A stretch of 64,000 bases of DNA. Source: Vibrio navarrensis (lineage in GTDB: Bacteria; Pseudomonadota; Gammaproteobacteria; Enterobacterales; Vibrionaceae). The DNA lies in assembly GCF_015767675.1 (NCBI RefSeq), contig NZ_CP065217.1, positions 310,001-374,000 on the forward strand. Reading direction: 5' to 3'. A program made the position numbers and the translations under genes. This document shows, in pieces, positions 22,090-32,026 of this stretch; position 1 is the first letter of the stretch; each line of letters begins with the position of its first letter. The notes beneath the pieces were generated by a model. It was given only the letters and a program-made list of their open reading frames with translations, did not search any database and was not told where the DNA came from.

Positions 22090-22136
22090 GACGACCGGGC
22101 CAAACGTGGAAGCTAATAATCCGTAAGGAGCAATAA
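22090..22136 (+). promoter_or_regulatory. Possible S6:S18-binding leader of rpsF
   Basis: The leader just before rpsF reads GGACGACCGGGCCAAACGTGG and then TAAGGAGC. A CCG flanked by short complementary stretches upstream of rpsF is the kind of motif described for autoregulation by the S6:S18 complex. I did not fold it, and the match is by eye. Confidence 0.4.
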
Positions 22137-22508
22137 ATGCGTCATTACGAAATCGTATTCATGGTGCACCCTGATCAAAGCGAGCAAGTTGCAGGCATGA
22201 TCGAGCGTTACACTGGTTCAATCACTGAAGCTGGCGGTAAAGTTCACCGTCTAGAAGACTGGGGCCGTCGTCAACTGGCTTACCCAATCAACAAGCTTCA
22301 CAAAGCTCACTACGTTCTAATGAACGTGGAAGCTGACCAAACTGTTATCGATGAACTGGAAACTGCTTTCCGTTTCAATGATGCAGTACTACGCAACATG
22401 ATCATGCGTACTAAAGCGGCTATCACTGAGCCTTCAATCATGCTTAAGCAGAAAGAAGAGCGTGCTCCTCGTCGCGACGCTGAAGCGAGAGAAGCAGCTG
22501 CTGAGTAA
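22137..22508 (+). CDS. rpsF: Ribosomal protein bS6
   Basis: Small-subunit protein that pairs with bS18 on the platform of the 30S. It has 123 residues and starts [18 protein letters not shown]. The [10 protein letters not shown] segment and an acidic C-terminal tail (…AEAREAAAE) are typical; in enterics the tail is glutamylated. The strong ribosome site is AAGGAGC. It heads the rpsF-priB-rpsR-rplI operon. Confidence 0.97.
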   Translation: MRHYEIVFMVHPDQSEQVAGMIERYTGSITEAGGKVHRLEDWGRRQLAYPINKLHKAHYVLMNVEADQTVIDELETAFRFNDAVLRNMIMRTKAAITEPSIMLKQKEERAPRRDAEAREAAAE

Positions 22509-22516
22509 TTGATTGT

Positions 22517-22790
22517 CTGACCCATCGAATGAAGCCGCGCGGCATTGTCGCTAAAGATTCGTTCGAAGCCACCTCTGCACAGAGCATTGCTCCATCGTAG
22601 GGAAAGCAAGCTGAGTAAGGCAATTTATTGTCGAATACTAGTGGCTGGCAGTGGCGAAAGGTCTCATGAGAAAACTCAACAACTCGTTTTAGGCAGTAAC
22701 ATTAAGGTAAGTGGCTTCGTCGCTTATCAAACTGGCCAACATGGCGTCAGAAAATTAGTGTTACATGCCGATGACATCATTCATATTTAA
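22517..22790 (+). pseudogene. priB: Damaged priB (primosomal replication protein N)
   Basis: PriB is a small OB-fold protein that helps PriA restart replication. It normally sits between rpsF and rpsR, as here. The C-terminal third is clear and in frame to a stop at 22790: GSNIKVSGFVAYQT and KLVLHADDI. The first codons also read in a PriB-like frame (THRM…GIVAKD from 22517), but that frame hits TAG after about 28 codons. The middle is out of frame with an estimated 25-30 bases missing, and several changed residues surround YCR. There is no usable full-length frame. This is either real decay or consensus error; the flanking rpsF and rpsR are intact. Confidence 0.75.
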
Positions 22791-22803
22791 GATCAGGAGA
22801 TAG

Positions 22804-23034
<231 letters not shown>

Positions 23035-23067
23035 TCGGTACCGTTTATTAAGAAAGAGGATTAAGCA

Positions 23068-23520
23068 ATGCAAGTTATTCTACTTGATAAAATCGGTAAC
23101 CTAGGCAGCCTGGGCGACACAGTAAACGTTAAGTCTGGTTACGCTCGTAACTTCCTTATCCCACAGGGTAAAGCAGTTATGGCGACTAAAGGCAACGTTG
23201 AGATGTTCGAAGCACGTCGTGCTGAACTTGAAGCGAAAGTTGCTGAGCAACTGACTGCTGCGCAAGCACGCGCTGAGAAAGTTGAAGCTCTAGAAGCGGT
23301 TGTTATCGCATCTAAAGCGGGTGACGAAGGCAAACTGTTCGGTTCTATCGGTACTCGTGACATCGCTGATGCAATCACTGCAGCTGGCGTTGAAGTTGCT
23401 AAGAGCGAAGTTCGCCTTCCTGAAGGTGCACTACGTACAACTGGTGAGTTCGAGATCAGCGTTCAACTTCACTCTGAAGTGTTCGCGACCGTTAAACTAC
23501 AAGTTGTTGCTGCTGACTAA
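23068..23520 (+). CDS. rplI: Ribosomal protein bL9
   Basis: 50S protein near the L1 stalk that affects frame maintenance. It has 150 residues (E. coli 149). The N-domain [17 protein letters not shown] carries the glycine-rich loop, followed by the long helix ([17 protein letters not shown]) and a C-domain with [14 protein letters not shown]. It is last in the operon and followed by a terminator. Confidence 0.97.
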   Translation: MQVILLDKIGNLGSLGDTVNVKSGYARNFLIPQGKAVMATKGNVEMFEARRAELEAKVAEQLTAAQARAEKVEALEAVVIASKAGDEGKLFGSIGTRDIADAITAAGVEVAKSEVRLPEGALRTTGEFEISVQLHSEVFATVKLQVVAAD

Positions 23521-23544
23521 TTTCAGTATCAAGACGATGTTAAA

Positions 23545-23570
23545 AGCACCTGCTCGCAGGTGCTTTTTTT
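23545..23570 (+). terminator. Terminator after rplI
   Basis: The stem AGCACCTG / CAGGTGCT with loop CTCG is followed by seven T. The next gene is convergent. Confidence 0.85.
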
Positions 23571-23622
23571 ATGCGTCGGTTTTGGCTGAAGAGGTATGGA
23601 ACCCTGCATGGGTTCAATACCA

Positions 23623-24381
23623 TTAAAATACAAACAACAAATTAATCGACAACACGCTGTCGGCTTTATTGAGCCCTTCCGGCACTTTATCGTGATATTG
23701 CCGCGAGTGCGCAATCTTAAGTGCGATCTCTTCGGTGATGTTGTTGGTCAAACTCAGTTCACTGTCGGTGCGGGTGTTGCTGCGGCCTGTGACCACGGTG
23801 ATATCGGCAGCGAGACGAAGATTGTCTAGCGCTTGCCAACTGGTCTTCATGTTGCCACGAAAAATGCCTTCTTCGACGATGTGAGGCAGGATAATGTCGT
23901 CATCGTCAATCTCATCTAAATTGGGTTCCTGATAGCGAAAGCCGGGGCCAATCTCCATTTCCAAAACAAACGTGTCGGTGCTGGCAAATTGATAGCCCAA
24001 ACCACCAGAGAGGGTGTAATCCTTAAAATAGGCGCTATAGCGTGAATCGACCCCTTTGAAGCTGCCATACAGGTAGGTTTTAGGGCCGAGCTTATAGTCG
24101 GTCTGCGCGCTGTAGGTTGACGTGCGTTTGTCCTCTTCCCCATCTTTATATAGGTTATAAAACTTCCATTCGCCGTTGGAACGATGTCGTCCTTCGGTGT
24201 ATTCACCACTTAAACGGGCGTTGAGCGCCTGCGAGTCAGTATTACCCGAGTGCGCTTGATAACCAAACTCCACTTCAGTTTTGAGAGGAGAGGGAATGTC
24301 GATGTCCTTATCCGGATTTTCTTCAGCGTAGGCTGACAGGCTTGCGAGCAAGCTTAGGCAATAAAACCAGCGTGTGGACAC
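23623..24381 (-). CDS. DUF481/YdiY-like outer-membrane beta-barrel protein
   Basis: This 252-residue protein is probably exported. The GTG start at 24381 (STRWFYCLSLLASLSAYAEE) gives a normal signal peptide cleaved after AYA and has GAGG six bases upstream; the longer open frame to 24435 gives a poor leader. The mature part alternates aromatic and polar residues (VEFGYQAHSGNTDSQALNAR, TYSAQTDYKLGPKTYLYGS) and ends in F (INLLFVF), as outer-membrane strands do. DUF481 membership is by resemblance. It is monocistronic and divergent from dnaB. Substrate or role unknown. Confidence 0.75.
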   Translation of the reverse strand: MSTRWFYCLSLLASLSAYAEENPDKDIDIPSPLKTEVEFGYQAHSGNTDSQALNARLSGEYTEGRHRSNGEWKFYNLYKDGEEDKRTSTYSAQTDYKLGPKTYLYGSFKGVDSRYSAYFKDYTLSGGLGYQFASTDTFVLEMEIGPGFRYQEPNLDEIDDDDIILPHIVEEGIFRGNMKTSWQALDNLRLAADITVVTGRSNTRTDSELSLTNNITEEIALKIAHSRQYHDKVPEGLNKADSVLSINLLFVF

Positions 24382-24553
24382 AAAGACCTCATGAGCAGAA
24401 AAACAGGCGGTTGGATAGTACGAAGATGGCAACAAAGCTGCGTCAGATTCCAGTTAAAACTTGTTGTTTGAACGGTAAACTCTATCTCGATAGACGAGCA
24501 TCTCAGATCATTTTGAGTATAATGGCGGTAAATATAAGTTGTTGAGTGTAGTC

Positions 24554-25948
24554 ATGGCGGAGAATCGAACTCGTAAAGTCGTAGATAGCCAAGTTGATGC
24601 AATAAAAGTTCCTCCTCACTCATTGGAAGCCGAACAATCGGTACTGGGTGGCTTGCTGCTGGATAATGAACGCTGGGATACGGTGGCCGAGCGTGTCGTG
24701 AGTAAAGATTTTTACAGCCGACCACACCGGCTGATCTTTGATGCGATAAAAAGCATTTTAGAAGAGAGCAAACCGCTCGATTTGATTACGCTGTCTGAAT
24801 ATTTGGAGCGTCGCGAACAGCTCGACGACGTGGGCGGCTTCGCCTATTTAGCCGATCTGGCCAAAAACACCCCAAGTGCGGCGAACATCAATGCCTATGC
24901 CGACATTGTCGCAGAACGTGCGTTAATCCGTAATTTGATCGGCGTGGCGAATGAGATTGCCGACGCGGGTTATGATCCGCAAGGTCGCAGTTCGGAAGAT
25001 CTGCTCGATCTCGCCGAAAGTAAAGTATTCGCGATTGCTGAAGAGCGTACCAACGAAAACGAAGGGCCGCAGAACGTTGATTCCATCCTAGAAAAGACGC
25101 TTGAACGTATTGAGCTGTTGTACAAAACGCCGCAGGATGGCGTCACTGGGGTTGATACTGGTTTTACCGATCTCAATAAGAAAACCGCGGGTCTGCAAGG
25201 TTCGGATCTGATCATTGTCGCGGCGCGTCCATCGATGGGTAAAACCACTTTCGCGATGAACTTGTGTGAAAACGCCGCGATGAAGCAAGAGAAGCCGGTG
25301 CTGATCTTCTCGCTGGAGATGCCTGCAGAGCAGATCATGATGCGTATGCTGGCGTCACTCTCTCGCGTCGACCAAACCAAAATTCGTACCGGGCAACTGG
25401 ATGATGAAGATTGGGCTCGCATTTCTTCGACCATGGGCATTCTGATGGAGAAGAAAAACATGTACATCGATGACAGCTCAGGTCTGACGCCAACCGAAGT
25501 GCGCTCGCGTGCACGTCGGGTGGCGCGCGAACACGGCGGTTTATCGATGATCATGGTCGACTACCTTCAGTTGATGCGCGTGCCAGCACTGTCGGATAAT
25601 CGTACCTTGGAAATCGCCGAGATTTCCCGCTCACTCAAAGCGTTGGCCAAAGAGCTCAACGTCCCCGTTGTCGCGCTGTCGCAGCTTAACCGCTCGCTAG
25701 AACAACGTGCCGACAAACGCCCAGTCAACTCGGATCTGCGTGAATCCGGCTCTATCGAGCAGGATGCTGACTTGATCATGTTTATCTACCGTGACGAAGT
25801 GTACCACCCAGACAGTGCGCTCAAAGGCACCGCAGAAATCATTATCGGTAAACAGCGTAACGGCCCAATCGGTTCAGTGCGTTTGACCTTCCAAGGGCAG
25901 TGGTCGCGCTTTGATAACTACGCAGGTCCTGCTTTTGATGAAGAGTAA
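24554..25948 (+). CDS. dnaB: Replicative DNA helicase
   Basis: Hexameric 5'-3' helicase at the replication fork that interacts with primase. It has 464 residues. The N-terminal domain ([20 protein letters not shown]) is followed by a linker and a RecA-like core with Walker [14 protein letters not shown], Walker [11 protein letters not shown] and a late arginine-finger region. The start MAENRTRK at 24554 matches the family. The stop is 4 bases before alr. The dnaB-alr order is standard in gammaproteobacteria. Confidence 0.96.
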   Translation: MAENRTRKVVDSQVDAIKVPPHSLEAEQSVLGGLLLDNERWDTVAERVVSKDFYSRPHRLIFDAIKSILEESKPLDLITLSEYLERREQLDDVGGFAYLADLAKNTPSAANINAYADIVAERALIRNLIGVANEIADAGYDPQGRSSEDLLDLAESKVFAIAEERTNENEGPQNVDSILEKTLERIELLYKTPQDGVTGVDTGFTDLNKKTAGLQGSDLIIVAARPSMGKTTFAMNLCENAAMKQEKPVLIFSLEMPAEQIMMRMLASLSRVDQTKIRTGQLDDEDWARISSTMGILMEKKNMYIDDSSGLTPTEVRSRARRVAREHGGLSMIMVDYLQLMRVPALSDNRTLEIAEISRSLKALAKELNVPVVALSQLNRSLEQRADKRPVNSDLRESGSIEQDADLIMFIYRDEVYHPDSALKGTAEIIIGKQRNGPIGSVRLTFQGQWSRFDNYAGPAFDEE

Positions 25949-25952
25949 TGCC

Positions 25953-27038
25953 ATGAATTACATGAAAGCCGCCACCGCGTGCATCGATTTGAGCGCACTA
26001 CAGCACAATCTGCAACGCATCAAACAGCTTGCCCCTCACAGTAAAGTGATGGCGGTAGTCAAGGCCAATGGCTATGGACACGGTTTGCGCCATGTGGCTA
26101 AGCACGCCATTGGTGCCGATGCCTTTGGTGTGGCGCGCATTGAAGAAGCGTTGCAACTGCGCGCGTGTGGAGTGGTGAAGCCGATCTTGCTGTTGGAAGG
26201 GTTCTACTCGTCTGGCGATTTGCCTGTGTTAGTCACCAATAACATTCAAACCGTGGTGCACTGTGAAGAGCAGCTGCGCGACTTAGAAACGGCTGAGCTG
26301 GAAACACCCGTGGTGGTGTGGCTAAAAATCGACAGCGGCATGCATCGCCTTGGCGTGCGCCCCGAGCAGTATCAGGATTTTGTCACCCGTTTGCATCAAT
26401 GCCCGAATGTGGCAAAACCGTTGCGTTACATGAGCCATTTTGGCTGCGCCGATGAGTTGGACAATGCGACTACGCGCAATCAAATTGAACTGTTTATGGC
26501 GTTAACCCAAGGTTGTCACGGTGAGCGCTCATTGGCCGCTTCCGCCGGGCTGCTGGCTTGGCAAGAGAGCCAGCTTGAGTGGGTGCGCCCCGGGATCATC
26601 ATGTACGGAGTGTCGCCGTTTGGCGATAAATCGGCCGCTGAGCTAGGCTTTAAACCAGTAATGACTCTCAAGTCGCATTTGATTGCGGTGCGAGAAGTGA
26701 AAGCGGGCGAGTCCGTGGGGTATGGGGCGACGTGGACCAGCGCGCGCGACACCAAAGTCGGCGTGATTGCGATTGGCTATGGTGATGGCTATCCGCGCAC
26801 CGCACCTAACGGTACGCCCGTGTTGGTCAATGGTCGCCAGGTGCCGATCGCCGGTCGAGTCTCTATGGACATGTTGACCGTTGATTTAGGGCCTGATGCG
26901 GCTGACGAAGTGGGCGATGAAGCCATTCTTTGGGGCGCCGATTTGCCCTCAGAAGCGGTGGCACAACACATCGGCACCATCGCCTATGAACTGGTGACTA
27001 AACTGACGTCTCGTGTGGAGATGTCTTACAGCGAATAA
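25953..27038 (+). CDS. alr: Alanine racemase
   Basis: PLP enzyme that makes D-alanine for peptidoglycan. It has 361 residues. The PLP lysine lies in [12 protein letters not shown] and the catalytic tyrosine in VGYGATW, with the RPGIIMYG and [11 protein letters not shown] motifs. ATG 25953 ([12 protein letters not shown]) is chosen because AAGAG lies 8 bases upstream. The internal ATG at 25962 is the start used in some relatives and lacks its own ribosome site. Confidence 0.95.
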   Translation: MNYMKAATACIDLSALQHNLQRIKQLAPHSKVMAVVKANGYGHGLRHVAKHAIGADAFGVARIEEALQLRACGVVKPILLLEGFYSSGDLPVLVTNNIQTVVHCEEQLRDLETAELETPVVVWLKIDSGMHRLGVRPEQYQDFVTRLHQCPNVAKPLRYMSHFGCADELDNATTRNQIELFMALTQGCHGERSLAASAGLLAWQESQLEWVRPGIIMYGVSPFGDKSAAELGFKPVMTLKSHLIAVREVKAGESVGYGATWTSARDTKVGVIAIGYGDGYPRTAPNGTPVLVNGRQVPIAGRVSMDMLTVDLGPDAADEVGDEAILWGADLPSEAVAQHIGTIAYELVTKLTSRVEMSYSE

Positions 27039-27040
27039 TC

Positions 27041-28261
27041 ATGATGACAACTCTGAAACGGAATTCTTTGCTTTTGCTCCCTCTTGTGCTGCCCATATCC
27101 AATGTGAGTTGGGCTGACGGCTGGCCAAGTTGGTTGCCGAATACTTCGGCTGCGCCTTTTTATTACACCAGTGAAGGGATGGGAAATGCGCTCGGTGTTG
27201 CAGGTGCTGTCAAACATTTCGGTCAGTCGAACGCTTCACTGTTTGGCGCCTTAGCCTACTCAGACAGAGGCAGCTACTTCACTTATCTGGCGGCGAGCAA
27301 CTATAAATTTGGTGATTACTGGCTACTCGGTGCAGAGTTGTATCAAGGCAAATACGTCGACAACGAATATTACTTTCGCCGCGCTGGCAACAATGATTCC
27401 CGCCGTGATGAGCGAGCGATGGCAACCGGTGAAGAGTCGAACAATCGTTTGTCGATTCGCTATATCGTGCCGTGGGGACACGCCGCTTTTCGCGGTGCTC
27501 GTGCGGCTTTTGAGACCAATCGCCAAATCAAAGGCCATTCTCCCGCCCGCAGTGGCATTACCTCCCTCGATTTTCAGCCGTTTCAAACCTCGCGCTCGGT
27601 GCAAAACATGCCAAGCCGTGACAGCGATTCTAGCGGGCTCAAAGTGCAATTGGAGTGGGATAATCGCAACGATGTGCGTGATCCTTCTGATGGCTATCGC
27701 ACCAATGTGGCGGTCAGCTATGCCGACGAAAATTGGGGTAACGACAATCGCTGGCTGAAGTATGAGTATCAAGCCAACGCGTTTTGGGATCTGGGCTCGT
27801 GGGAGGAGACGTTTGAAAAGCAGGTAGTGGCGGTCGATGTCTATTTTGCTGATACGCCGACGTGGTTCGAGTGTAATGAGCGGTTTGTCTGTGAGCGCCC
27901 ACCCGAGTTGGATCAGGTCAGTTTAGGCGGTTTGCAGCGGCTGAGAAGTTTTCCTGACGGGCGTTTTCATGGCCGCTCGGCGATCCATTACAGCGCGGAG
28001 TATCGTGTTTTGCCCAACTGGCAACCGCTGAGCGAGGTGTCGCTCCTCAATAGCTACAGTATTCCATGGTGGCAATGGGTAGCGTTTGTCGATCTTGGTC
28101 GAGTGAGTGACGAGCTGGATCTGTTTGAACTGCACAACAGCCTAAAATGGAGCGCTGGTGGCGGCGTGCGCATGCAGCTCGAAGGCTTGGTCGTTCGAGC
28201 TGAGATGGCTTGGGGCGGTGAGGGAAGCCAGCTGCGTCTGATGGTGAATCAACCTTTTTAA
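27041..28261 (+). CDS. BamA/TamA-like outer-membrane beta-barrel protein
   Basis: This 406-residue protein has a signal peptide (LLLLPLVLPISNVSWA). Its body is made of aromatic-rich beta strands ending in F (LRLMVNQPF). The sequence QVSLGGLQRLRSFPDGRFHG resembles the surface-antigen barrel motif with the RGF/RSF loop of Omp85-type proteins. There are no POTRA repeats upstream of the barrel, which distinguishes it from BamA or TamA proper. It starts 2 bases after the alr stop, so it is probably co-transcribed. Substrate unknown. Confidence 0.75.
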   Translation: MMTTLKRNSLLLLPLVLPISNVSWADGWPSWLPNTSAAPFYYTSEGMGNALGVAGAVKHFGQSNASLFGALAYSDRGSYFTYLAASNYKFGDYWLLGAELYQGKYVDNEYYFRRAGNNDSRRDERAMATGEESNNRLSIRYIVPWGHAAFRGARAAFETNRQIKGHSPARSGITSLDFQPFQTSRSVQNMPSRDSDSSGLKVQLEWDNRNDVRDPSDGYRTNVAVSYADENWGNDNRWLKYEYQANAFWDLGSWEETFEKQVVAVDVYFADTPTWFECNERFVCERPPELDQVSLGGLQRLRSFPDGRFHGRSAIHYSAEYRVLPNWQPLSEVSLLNSYSIPWWQWVAFVDLGRVSDELDLFELHNSLKWSAGGGVRMQLEGLVVRAEMAWGGEGSQLRLMVNQPF

Positions 28262-28279
28262 ACGCACATGTCCAGCAGC

Positions 28280-28705
28280 TTACTTCTCTTCGCCGTGCAA
28301 AGTGACAATCAGTTTTCGCGCTCCACCATGATCGCGATGTTCTCCCAGATAGATCCCTTGCCAAGTGCCCAAAGCGAGCCTGCCATGTTGGATCGGAATC
28401 GTCACGCTGCTCCCCAATACGGAAGCTTTGATGTGTGCTGGCATGTCGTCGTCCCCTTCGTAGTCGTGGTGATAGTAGGGAGCTCGTTCAGGGATAAACT
28501 GATTAAAATGGCTTTCCATGTCCATTCTTACCGTTGGATCGGCGTTTTCATTGATGGTCAGACTGGCCGACGTGTGCTGAATAAAAACATGTAACAAACC
28601 AACGGATACGGACGATATCTGCGGCATTTGTTGTTCAATTTCATCAGTAATCAGATGGAAGCCGCGCTTTTTCGCGTTGATTGTTATGCTTTTCTGTAAC
28701 CACAT
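28280..28705 (-). CDS. yjbQ: YjbQ/UPF0047 family protein
   Basis: This 141-residue protein has the UPF0047 signatures: [17 protein letters not shown] in the middle and [19 protein letters not shown] near the end, with conserved His, Asp and Glu residues that form a metal-like pocket. E. coli YjbQ (138 residues) shows weak thiamine-phosphate synthase activity; the natural role is unsettled. The start MWLQKSITI at 28705 is preferred over the open upstream frame. It is convergent with the barrel gene and divergent from pgi. Confidence 0.88.
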   Translation of the reverse strand: MWLQKSITINAKKRGFHLITDEIEQQMPQISSVSVGLLHVFIQHTSASLTINENADPTVRMDMESHFNQFIPERAPYYHHDYEGDDDMPAHIKASVLGSSVTIPIQHGRLALGTWQGIYLGEHRDHGGARKLIVTLHGEEK

Positions 28706-29019
28706 AGTGCATCCTTTATATTCTATTTGGCAATTAGAGCTTTCAAGGCTATCTTTGTTGGCAAAAGCAAACCACAAGAGCACGCCGTTGCCGGTCAATC
28801 CTCGGCGTCGTCAGGTTGATATCGCTTTACGTGACTTAACTCAAGGTGAGTGCACGCTGAGTCAGTCATAATTGCATGCTGAAATAAAATTACAATTCAA
28901 GATTGTCATGCTGCCCAGTGCTGTGGACAATCACTAAAACTTTTTTGCTAAATCGGGGATTCCTCAGTTTTCGCTAGACTGTCAGGAATAGAACCTACTG
29001 TAACATCGGGATAGAGACC
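28706..29019. other. Intergenic region between yjbQ and pgi
   Basis: 314 AT-rich bases between divergent genes. It should hold both promoters. I see short weak reading frames only, and no convincing promoter pair, RNA or repeat. Confidence 0.6.
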
Positions 29020-30672
29020 ATGTTGAAAAATATCAATCCAACGCAAACACAAGCTTGGAAAGCGCTTACCGCGCATTTCGAATCTGCACAAGATATGGAT
29101 CTGAAAGCGCTGTTTGCTCAAGACGCGGCGCGTTTTGACAAATACTCTGCACGTTTCGGCTCCGACATCCTCGTCGATTACTCAAAGAACCTTATCAATG
29201 AAGAGACGCTAAAGCACTTGTTCGCTTTGGCGCAAGAGACGGAATTGAAATCGGCCATTGACGCGATGTTCAGTGGTGAAGCGATCAACCAAACCGAAGG
29301 TCGTGCTGTTCTTCACACTGCACTGCGTAACCGCGCCAACACACCTGTGATGGTCGATGGCGAAGACGTTATGCCAGCAGTGAATGCAGTCCTGGAAAAA
29401 ATCAAAGCCTTTACTGAGCGTGTGATTGGCGGTGAGTGGCTAGGTTACACAGGCAAAGCGATTACCGATATCGTCAATATTGGTATTGGTGGCTCTGACC
29501 TTGGTCCTTACATGGTGACGGAAGCGCTCGCGCCATTCAAAAATCATCTAAACCTTCACTTCGTCTCTAACGTGGATGGCACGCACATCGTTGAAACGCT
29601 GAAGAAAGTGAATCCAGAAACGACGCTATTTTTGATCGCATCTAAGACGTTCACCACGCAAGAAACCATGACCAACGCGCACACCGCACGTGATTGGTTC
29701 CTAGCGTCTGCAGGCGATCAAGCACACGTGGCTAAGCACTTTGCTGCGCTTTCCACCAACGCAACCGCTGTGTCTGAGTTCGGTATCGATACCGCGAACA
29801 TGTTCGAATTCTGGGACTGGGTGGGTGGTCGTTACTCACTATGGTCTGCAATCGGCCTATCCATTGCGCTAGCGGTAGGTTACGACAACTTCGTTGAGCT
29901 GCTAGATGGCGCGCACGAGATGGATAAGCACTTCGTATCAACAGACTTAGAAAGCAACATCCCTGTGATCCTGGCGCTGATTGGTATTTGGTACAACAAC
30001 TTCCACGGTGCGGAATCAGAAGCTATCTTACCTTACGATCAATACATGCACCGTTTCGCGGCTTACTTCCAGCAAGGTAACATGGAATCGAACGGTAAAT
30101 ACGTTGACCGTGAAGGCAATGCTGTGACTTACCAAACTGGCCCAATCATTTGGGGTGAGCCGGGCACAAACGGTCAGCACGCGTTCTACCAGTTAATTCA
30201 CCAAGGTACTAAGCTGATTCCGTGTGACTTCATTGCGCCAGCCATCAGCCATAATCCTGCTGGTGATCACCACCAAAAACTGATGTCGAACTTCTTTGCA
30301 CAAACAGAAGCACTTGCGTTTGGTAAGAGCGAAGAGACCGTAAAAGAAGAGTTGGTGAAAGCGGGCAAGAGTGCTGAAGAAGTGGCGGCGATTGCGCCAT
30401 TCAAAGTGTTTGAAGGTAACCGTCCAACCAACTCGATTCTGGTCAAGAAAATCACCGCGCGCACACTGGGTAACTTGATTGCGATGTACGAGCACAAGAT
30501 CTTTGTCCAAGGTGTTATCTGGAACATCTTCAGCTTCGATCAGTGGGGTGTGGAGCTAGGTAAACAACTGGCCAACCAAATTCTGCCTGAACTGGCGGAC
30601 AGTGCGGCGATCAGCTCTCACGACAGTTCGACCAACGGTTTGATCAACGCGTTTAAAGCGTTTAAAGCCTAA
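29020..30672 (+). CDS. pgi: Glucose-6-phosphate isomerase
   Basis: Interconverts glucose-6-P and fructose-6-P in glycolysis and gluconeogenesis. It has 550 residues (E. coli 549). Signatures include [27 protein letters not shown], the second PGI pattern around [17 protein letters not shown], and [12 protein letters not shown] near the end. ATG follows a GGGATAGAG site. Codon use is strongly biased, as in a highly expressed gene. Two hairpins follow it. Confidence 0.97.
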   Translation: MLKNINPTQTQAWKALTAHFESAQDMDLKALFAQDAARFDKYSARFGSDILVDYSKNLINEETLKHLFALAQETELKSAIDAMFSGEAINQTEGRAVLHTALRNRANTPVMVDGEDVMPAVNAVLEKIKAFTERVIGGEWLGYTGKAITDIVNIGIGGSDLGPYMVTEALAPFKNHLNLHFVSNVDGTHIVETLKKVNPETTLFLIASKTFTTQETMTNAHTARDWFLASAGDQAHVAKHFAALSTNATAVSEFGIDTANMFEFWDWVGGRYSLWSAIGLSIALAVGYDNFVELLDGAHEMDKHFVSTDLESNIPVILALIGIWYNNFHGAESEAILPYDQYMHRFAAYFQQGNMESNGKYVDREGNAVTYQTGPIIWGEPGTNGQHAFYQLIHQGTKLIPCDFIAPAISHNPAGDHHQKLMSNFFAQTEALAFGKSEETVKEELVKAGKSAEEVAAIAPFKVFEGNRPTNSILVKKITARTLGNLIAMYEHKIFVQGVIWNIFSFDQWGVELGKQLANQILPELADSAAISSHDSSTNGLINAFKAFKA

Positions 30673-30741
30673 GCATGATGCAAAAGGGAAGGTCGGTAGC
30701 GGCCTTCCTCTGTGCGATTGAGCAAAAATAAAGTGCACAAA

Positions 30742-30776
30742 AAAGGTTGATGTCAAAAACATCAACCTTTCATTTT
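30742..30776. terminator. Bidirectional terminator between pgi and the CheX-like gene
   Basis: A 12-bp stem AAAGGTTGATGT / ACATCAACCTTT has loop CAAAA. On the minus strand it is followed by a run of six T, so it chiefly ends the CheX-like transcript. A shorter GGAAGG/CCTTCC hairpin at about 30688-30708 lies nearer to pgi. Confidence 0.8.
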
Positions 30777-30788
30777 TATCATCTGCGT

Positions 30789-31250
30789 TTACTCAAAGCA
30801 GATTTCGATAAAGGCATTACCCCATTGGGATACAAATGGCATGATGATGATCGACCCTTCGCATTTGTGACGAATGGTATGCCCTTTGCCAGAGACCACT
30901 ATCGGTGTTGCCATCTCAAAGTCAAAGCCGCTTTCTGCCAGAATACGTTTTGCGCCACCAGTCACCATGTTGGTAATCTCGCCTACCATGTCGGTCACTT
31001 CTTCATTCAATCCGTTGGGGCGCTCACCCAGCATGTTTTGCATGATCTCTAACGCGAGAGATTCATCAAACGTAATCGACATTGAGCCGCGAGTTTGTTG
31101 GCCAACCATTCCGATAAGGCCAGAAACATCGCCACGGGCGATTTCGTCTTTTTTGATACGTGGTTTCTGAGGCTTCAATTCCAGTGAAGCCATCGTTTTT
31201 AGAACATTCATTAAAGAAGCTAAAAACGGGTTTACAAATTCAGCGCGCAT
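30789..31250 (-). CDS. CheX/CheC-like chemotaxis phosphatase-family protein
   Basis: This 153-residue protein resembles CheX. The central helix EVTDMVGEITNMVTGGAK carries the ExxN motif (E-I-T-N) used by CheC/CheX to attack phospho-CheY. A Gly-rich beta core follows, with GSMSITFDESLAL before it. It is a single gene, with no other chemotaxis gene nearby, and an orphan of this kind is common in vibrios. Dephosphorylation of a response regulator is inferred from the motif. Confidence 0.8.
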   Translation of the reverse strand: MRAEFVNPFLASLMNVLKTMASLELKPQKPRIKKDEIARGDVSGLIGMVGQQTRGSMSITFDESLALEIMQNMLGERPNGLNEEVTDMVGEITNMVTGGAKRILAESGFDFEMATPIVVSGKGHTIRHKCEGSIIIMPFVSQWGNAFIEICFE

Positions 31251-31275
31251 AACGTTCTTCTATAATCTTTTTCTT

Positions 31276-31725
31276 TCACTGTGAGGCACAGGCTTTACAG
31301 ATACCATGAGTTTCAATCACTTGATTGGTCAGCTTAAAACCATACTTTTCAGCATTATTGGCCAACAAGGATATCAGTGTCTCATCCTGAAGTTCAACGA
31401 CGTCACCACATTTATCACAAATTAGTAGCTGAAAAAAATGTTGTTTTGCGTTGCATGAGCAGCAGGAGATAAAACTGTTGGTTGACTCAACCCTATGAAT
31501 AAAACCCTGCTCCATTAAAAAATCTAAAGCGCGATAGACGGTTGGAGGTTTGGCTTGAGGTTCACTCTCTTTTAATTGCTCCAGCAGATCATAGGCGCTG
31601 GACGCTTTCGAATTTGAACAGATCAGCTCAAAGACTCTTTTACGTTGCGGAGTCAGGCGGACTCCTCTTGCCGAACACAGGCCTTCTATTTGCTCAAGTA
31701 GTGTGTGGTCCAAATCTTTCACCAT
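31276..31725 (-). CDS. zur: Fur-family zinc uptake regulator Zur
   Basis: Zinc-responsive repressor of zinc uptake genes. It has 149 residues. The winged helix includes RLTPQRKRVFELI and KPPTVYRALDFLMEQGFIHR. The dimer and metal part has the structural-zinc cysteines in ICDKCGDV and in GICKACAS at the C-terminus. The paired CxxC motifs and the neighbouring dusA are as in other vibrios. It is transcribed in the same direction as the CheX-like gene, 25 bases upstream of it. Confidence 0.9.
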   Translation of the reverse strand: MVKDLDHTLLEQIEGLCSARGVRLTPQRKRVFELICSNSKASSAYDLLEQLKESEPQAKPPTVYRALDFLMEQGFIHRVESTNSFISCCSCNAKQHFFQLLICDKCGDVVELQDETLISLLANNAEKYGFKLTNQVIETHGICKACASQ

Positions 31726-31798
31726 ATTAATTGGACTTTCTTAATAATAAACTATTTCTATACGAAGATCGTTGAGAAACCAATAAAATTGCTAATAA

Positions 31799-31990
31799 CG
31801 CTTAGTCAATCTCACAAATCGCTTTCGCAGTGTCTACCTGCGCAACGATAAATGGAAAAGCGCGTCAGGTAAAGCGAGTGTGGCACAAGCTGCGGTGAAC
31901 CAGTACAATATCGGCCCAAAATTTGATATTCAGTCAATCGGTATACGTAACCGTGCAACCACTCCGATGGTGCGCTGTTACTTATTCTGA
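31799..31990 (+). pseudogene. Orphan coding remnant, C-terminal fragment of an unknown protein
   Basis: A frame of 63 codons runs from just after a TAA (31796-31798) to TGA at 31988. Its composition looks protein-like (QAAVNQYNIGPKFDIQSIGI, ending NRATTPMVRCYLF). It has no ATG, GTG or TTG at a useful place; the only Met is seven residues from the end. It looks like the tail of a gene whose front is gone, lying between zur and dusA. I do not recognise the family. Confidence 0.45.
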
Positions 31991-32026
31991 TTGGCCAGCT
32001 GTTGTGAACTAGTAGGATTAACTCTC

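Noticed and set aside
28677..28871. 64-codon plus-strand frame upstream of pgi
   Set aside because: It lies opposite the yjbQ start, has no ribosome site and shows no protein-like conservation that I can recognise.
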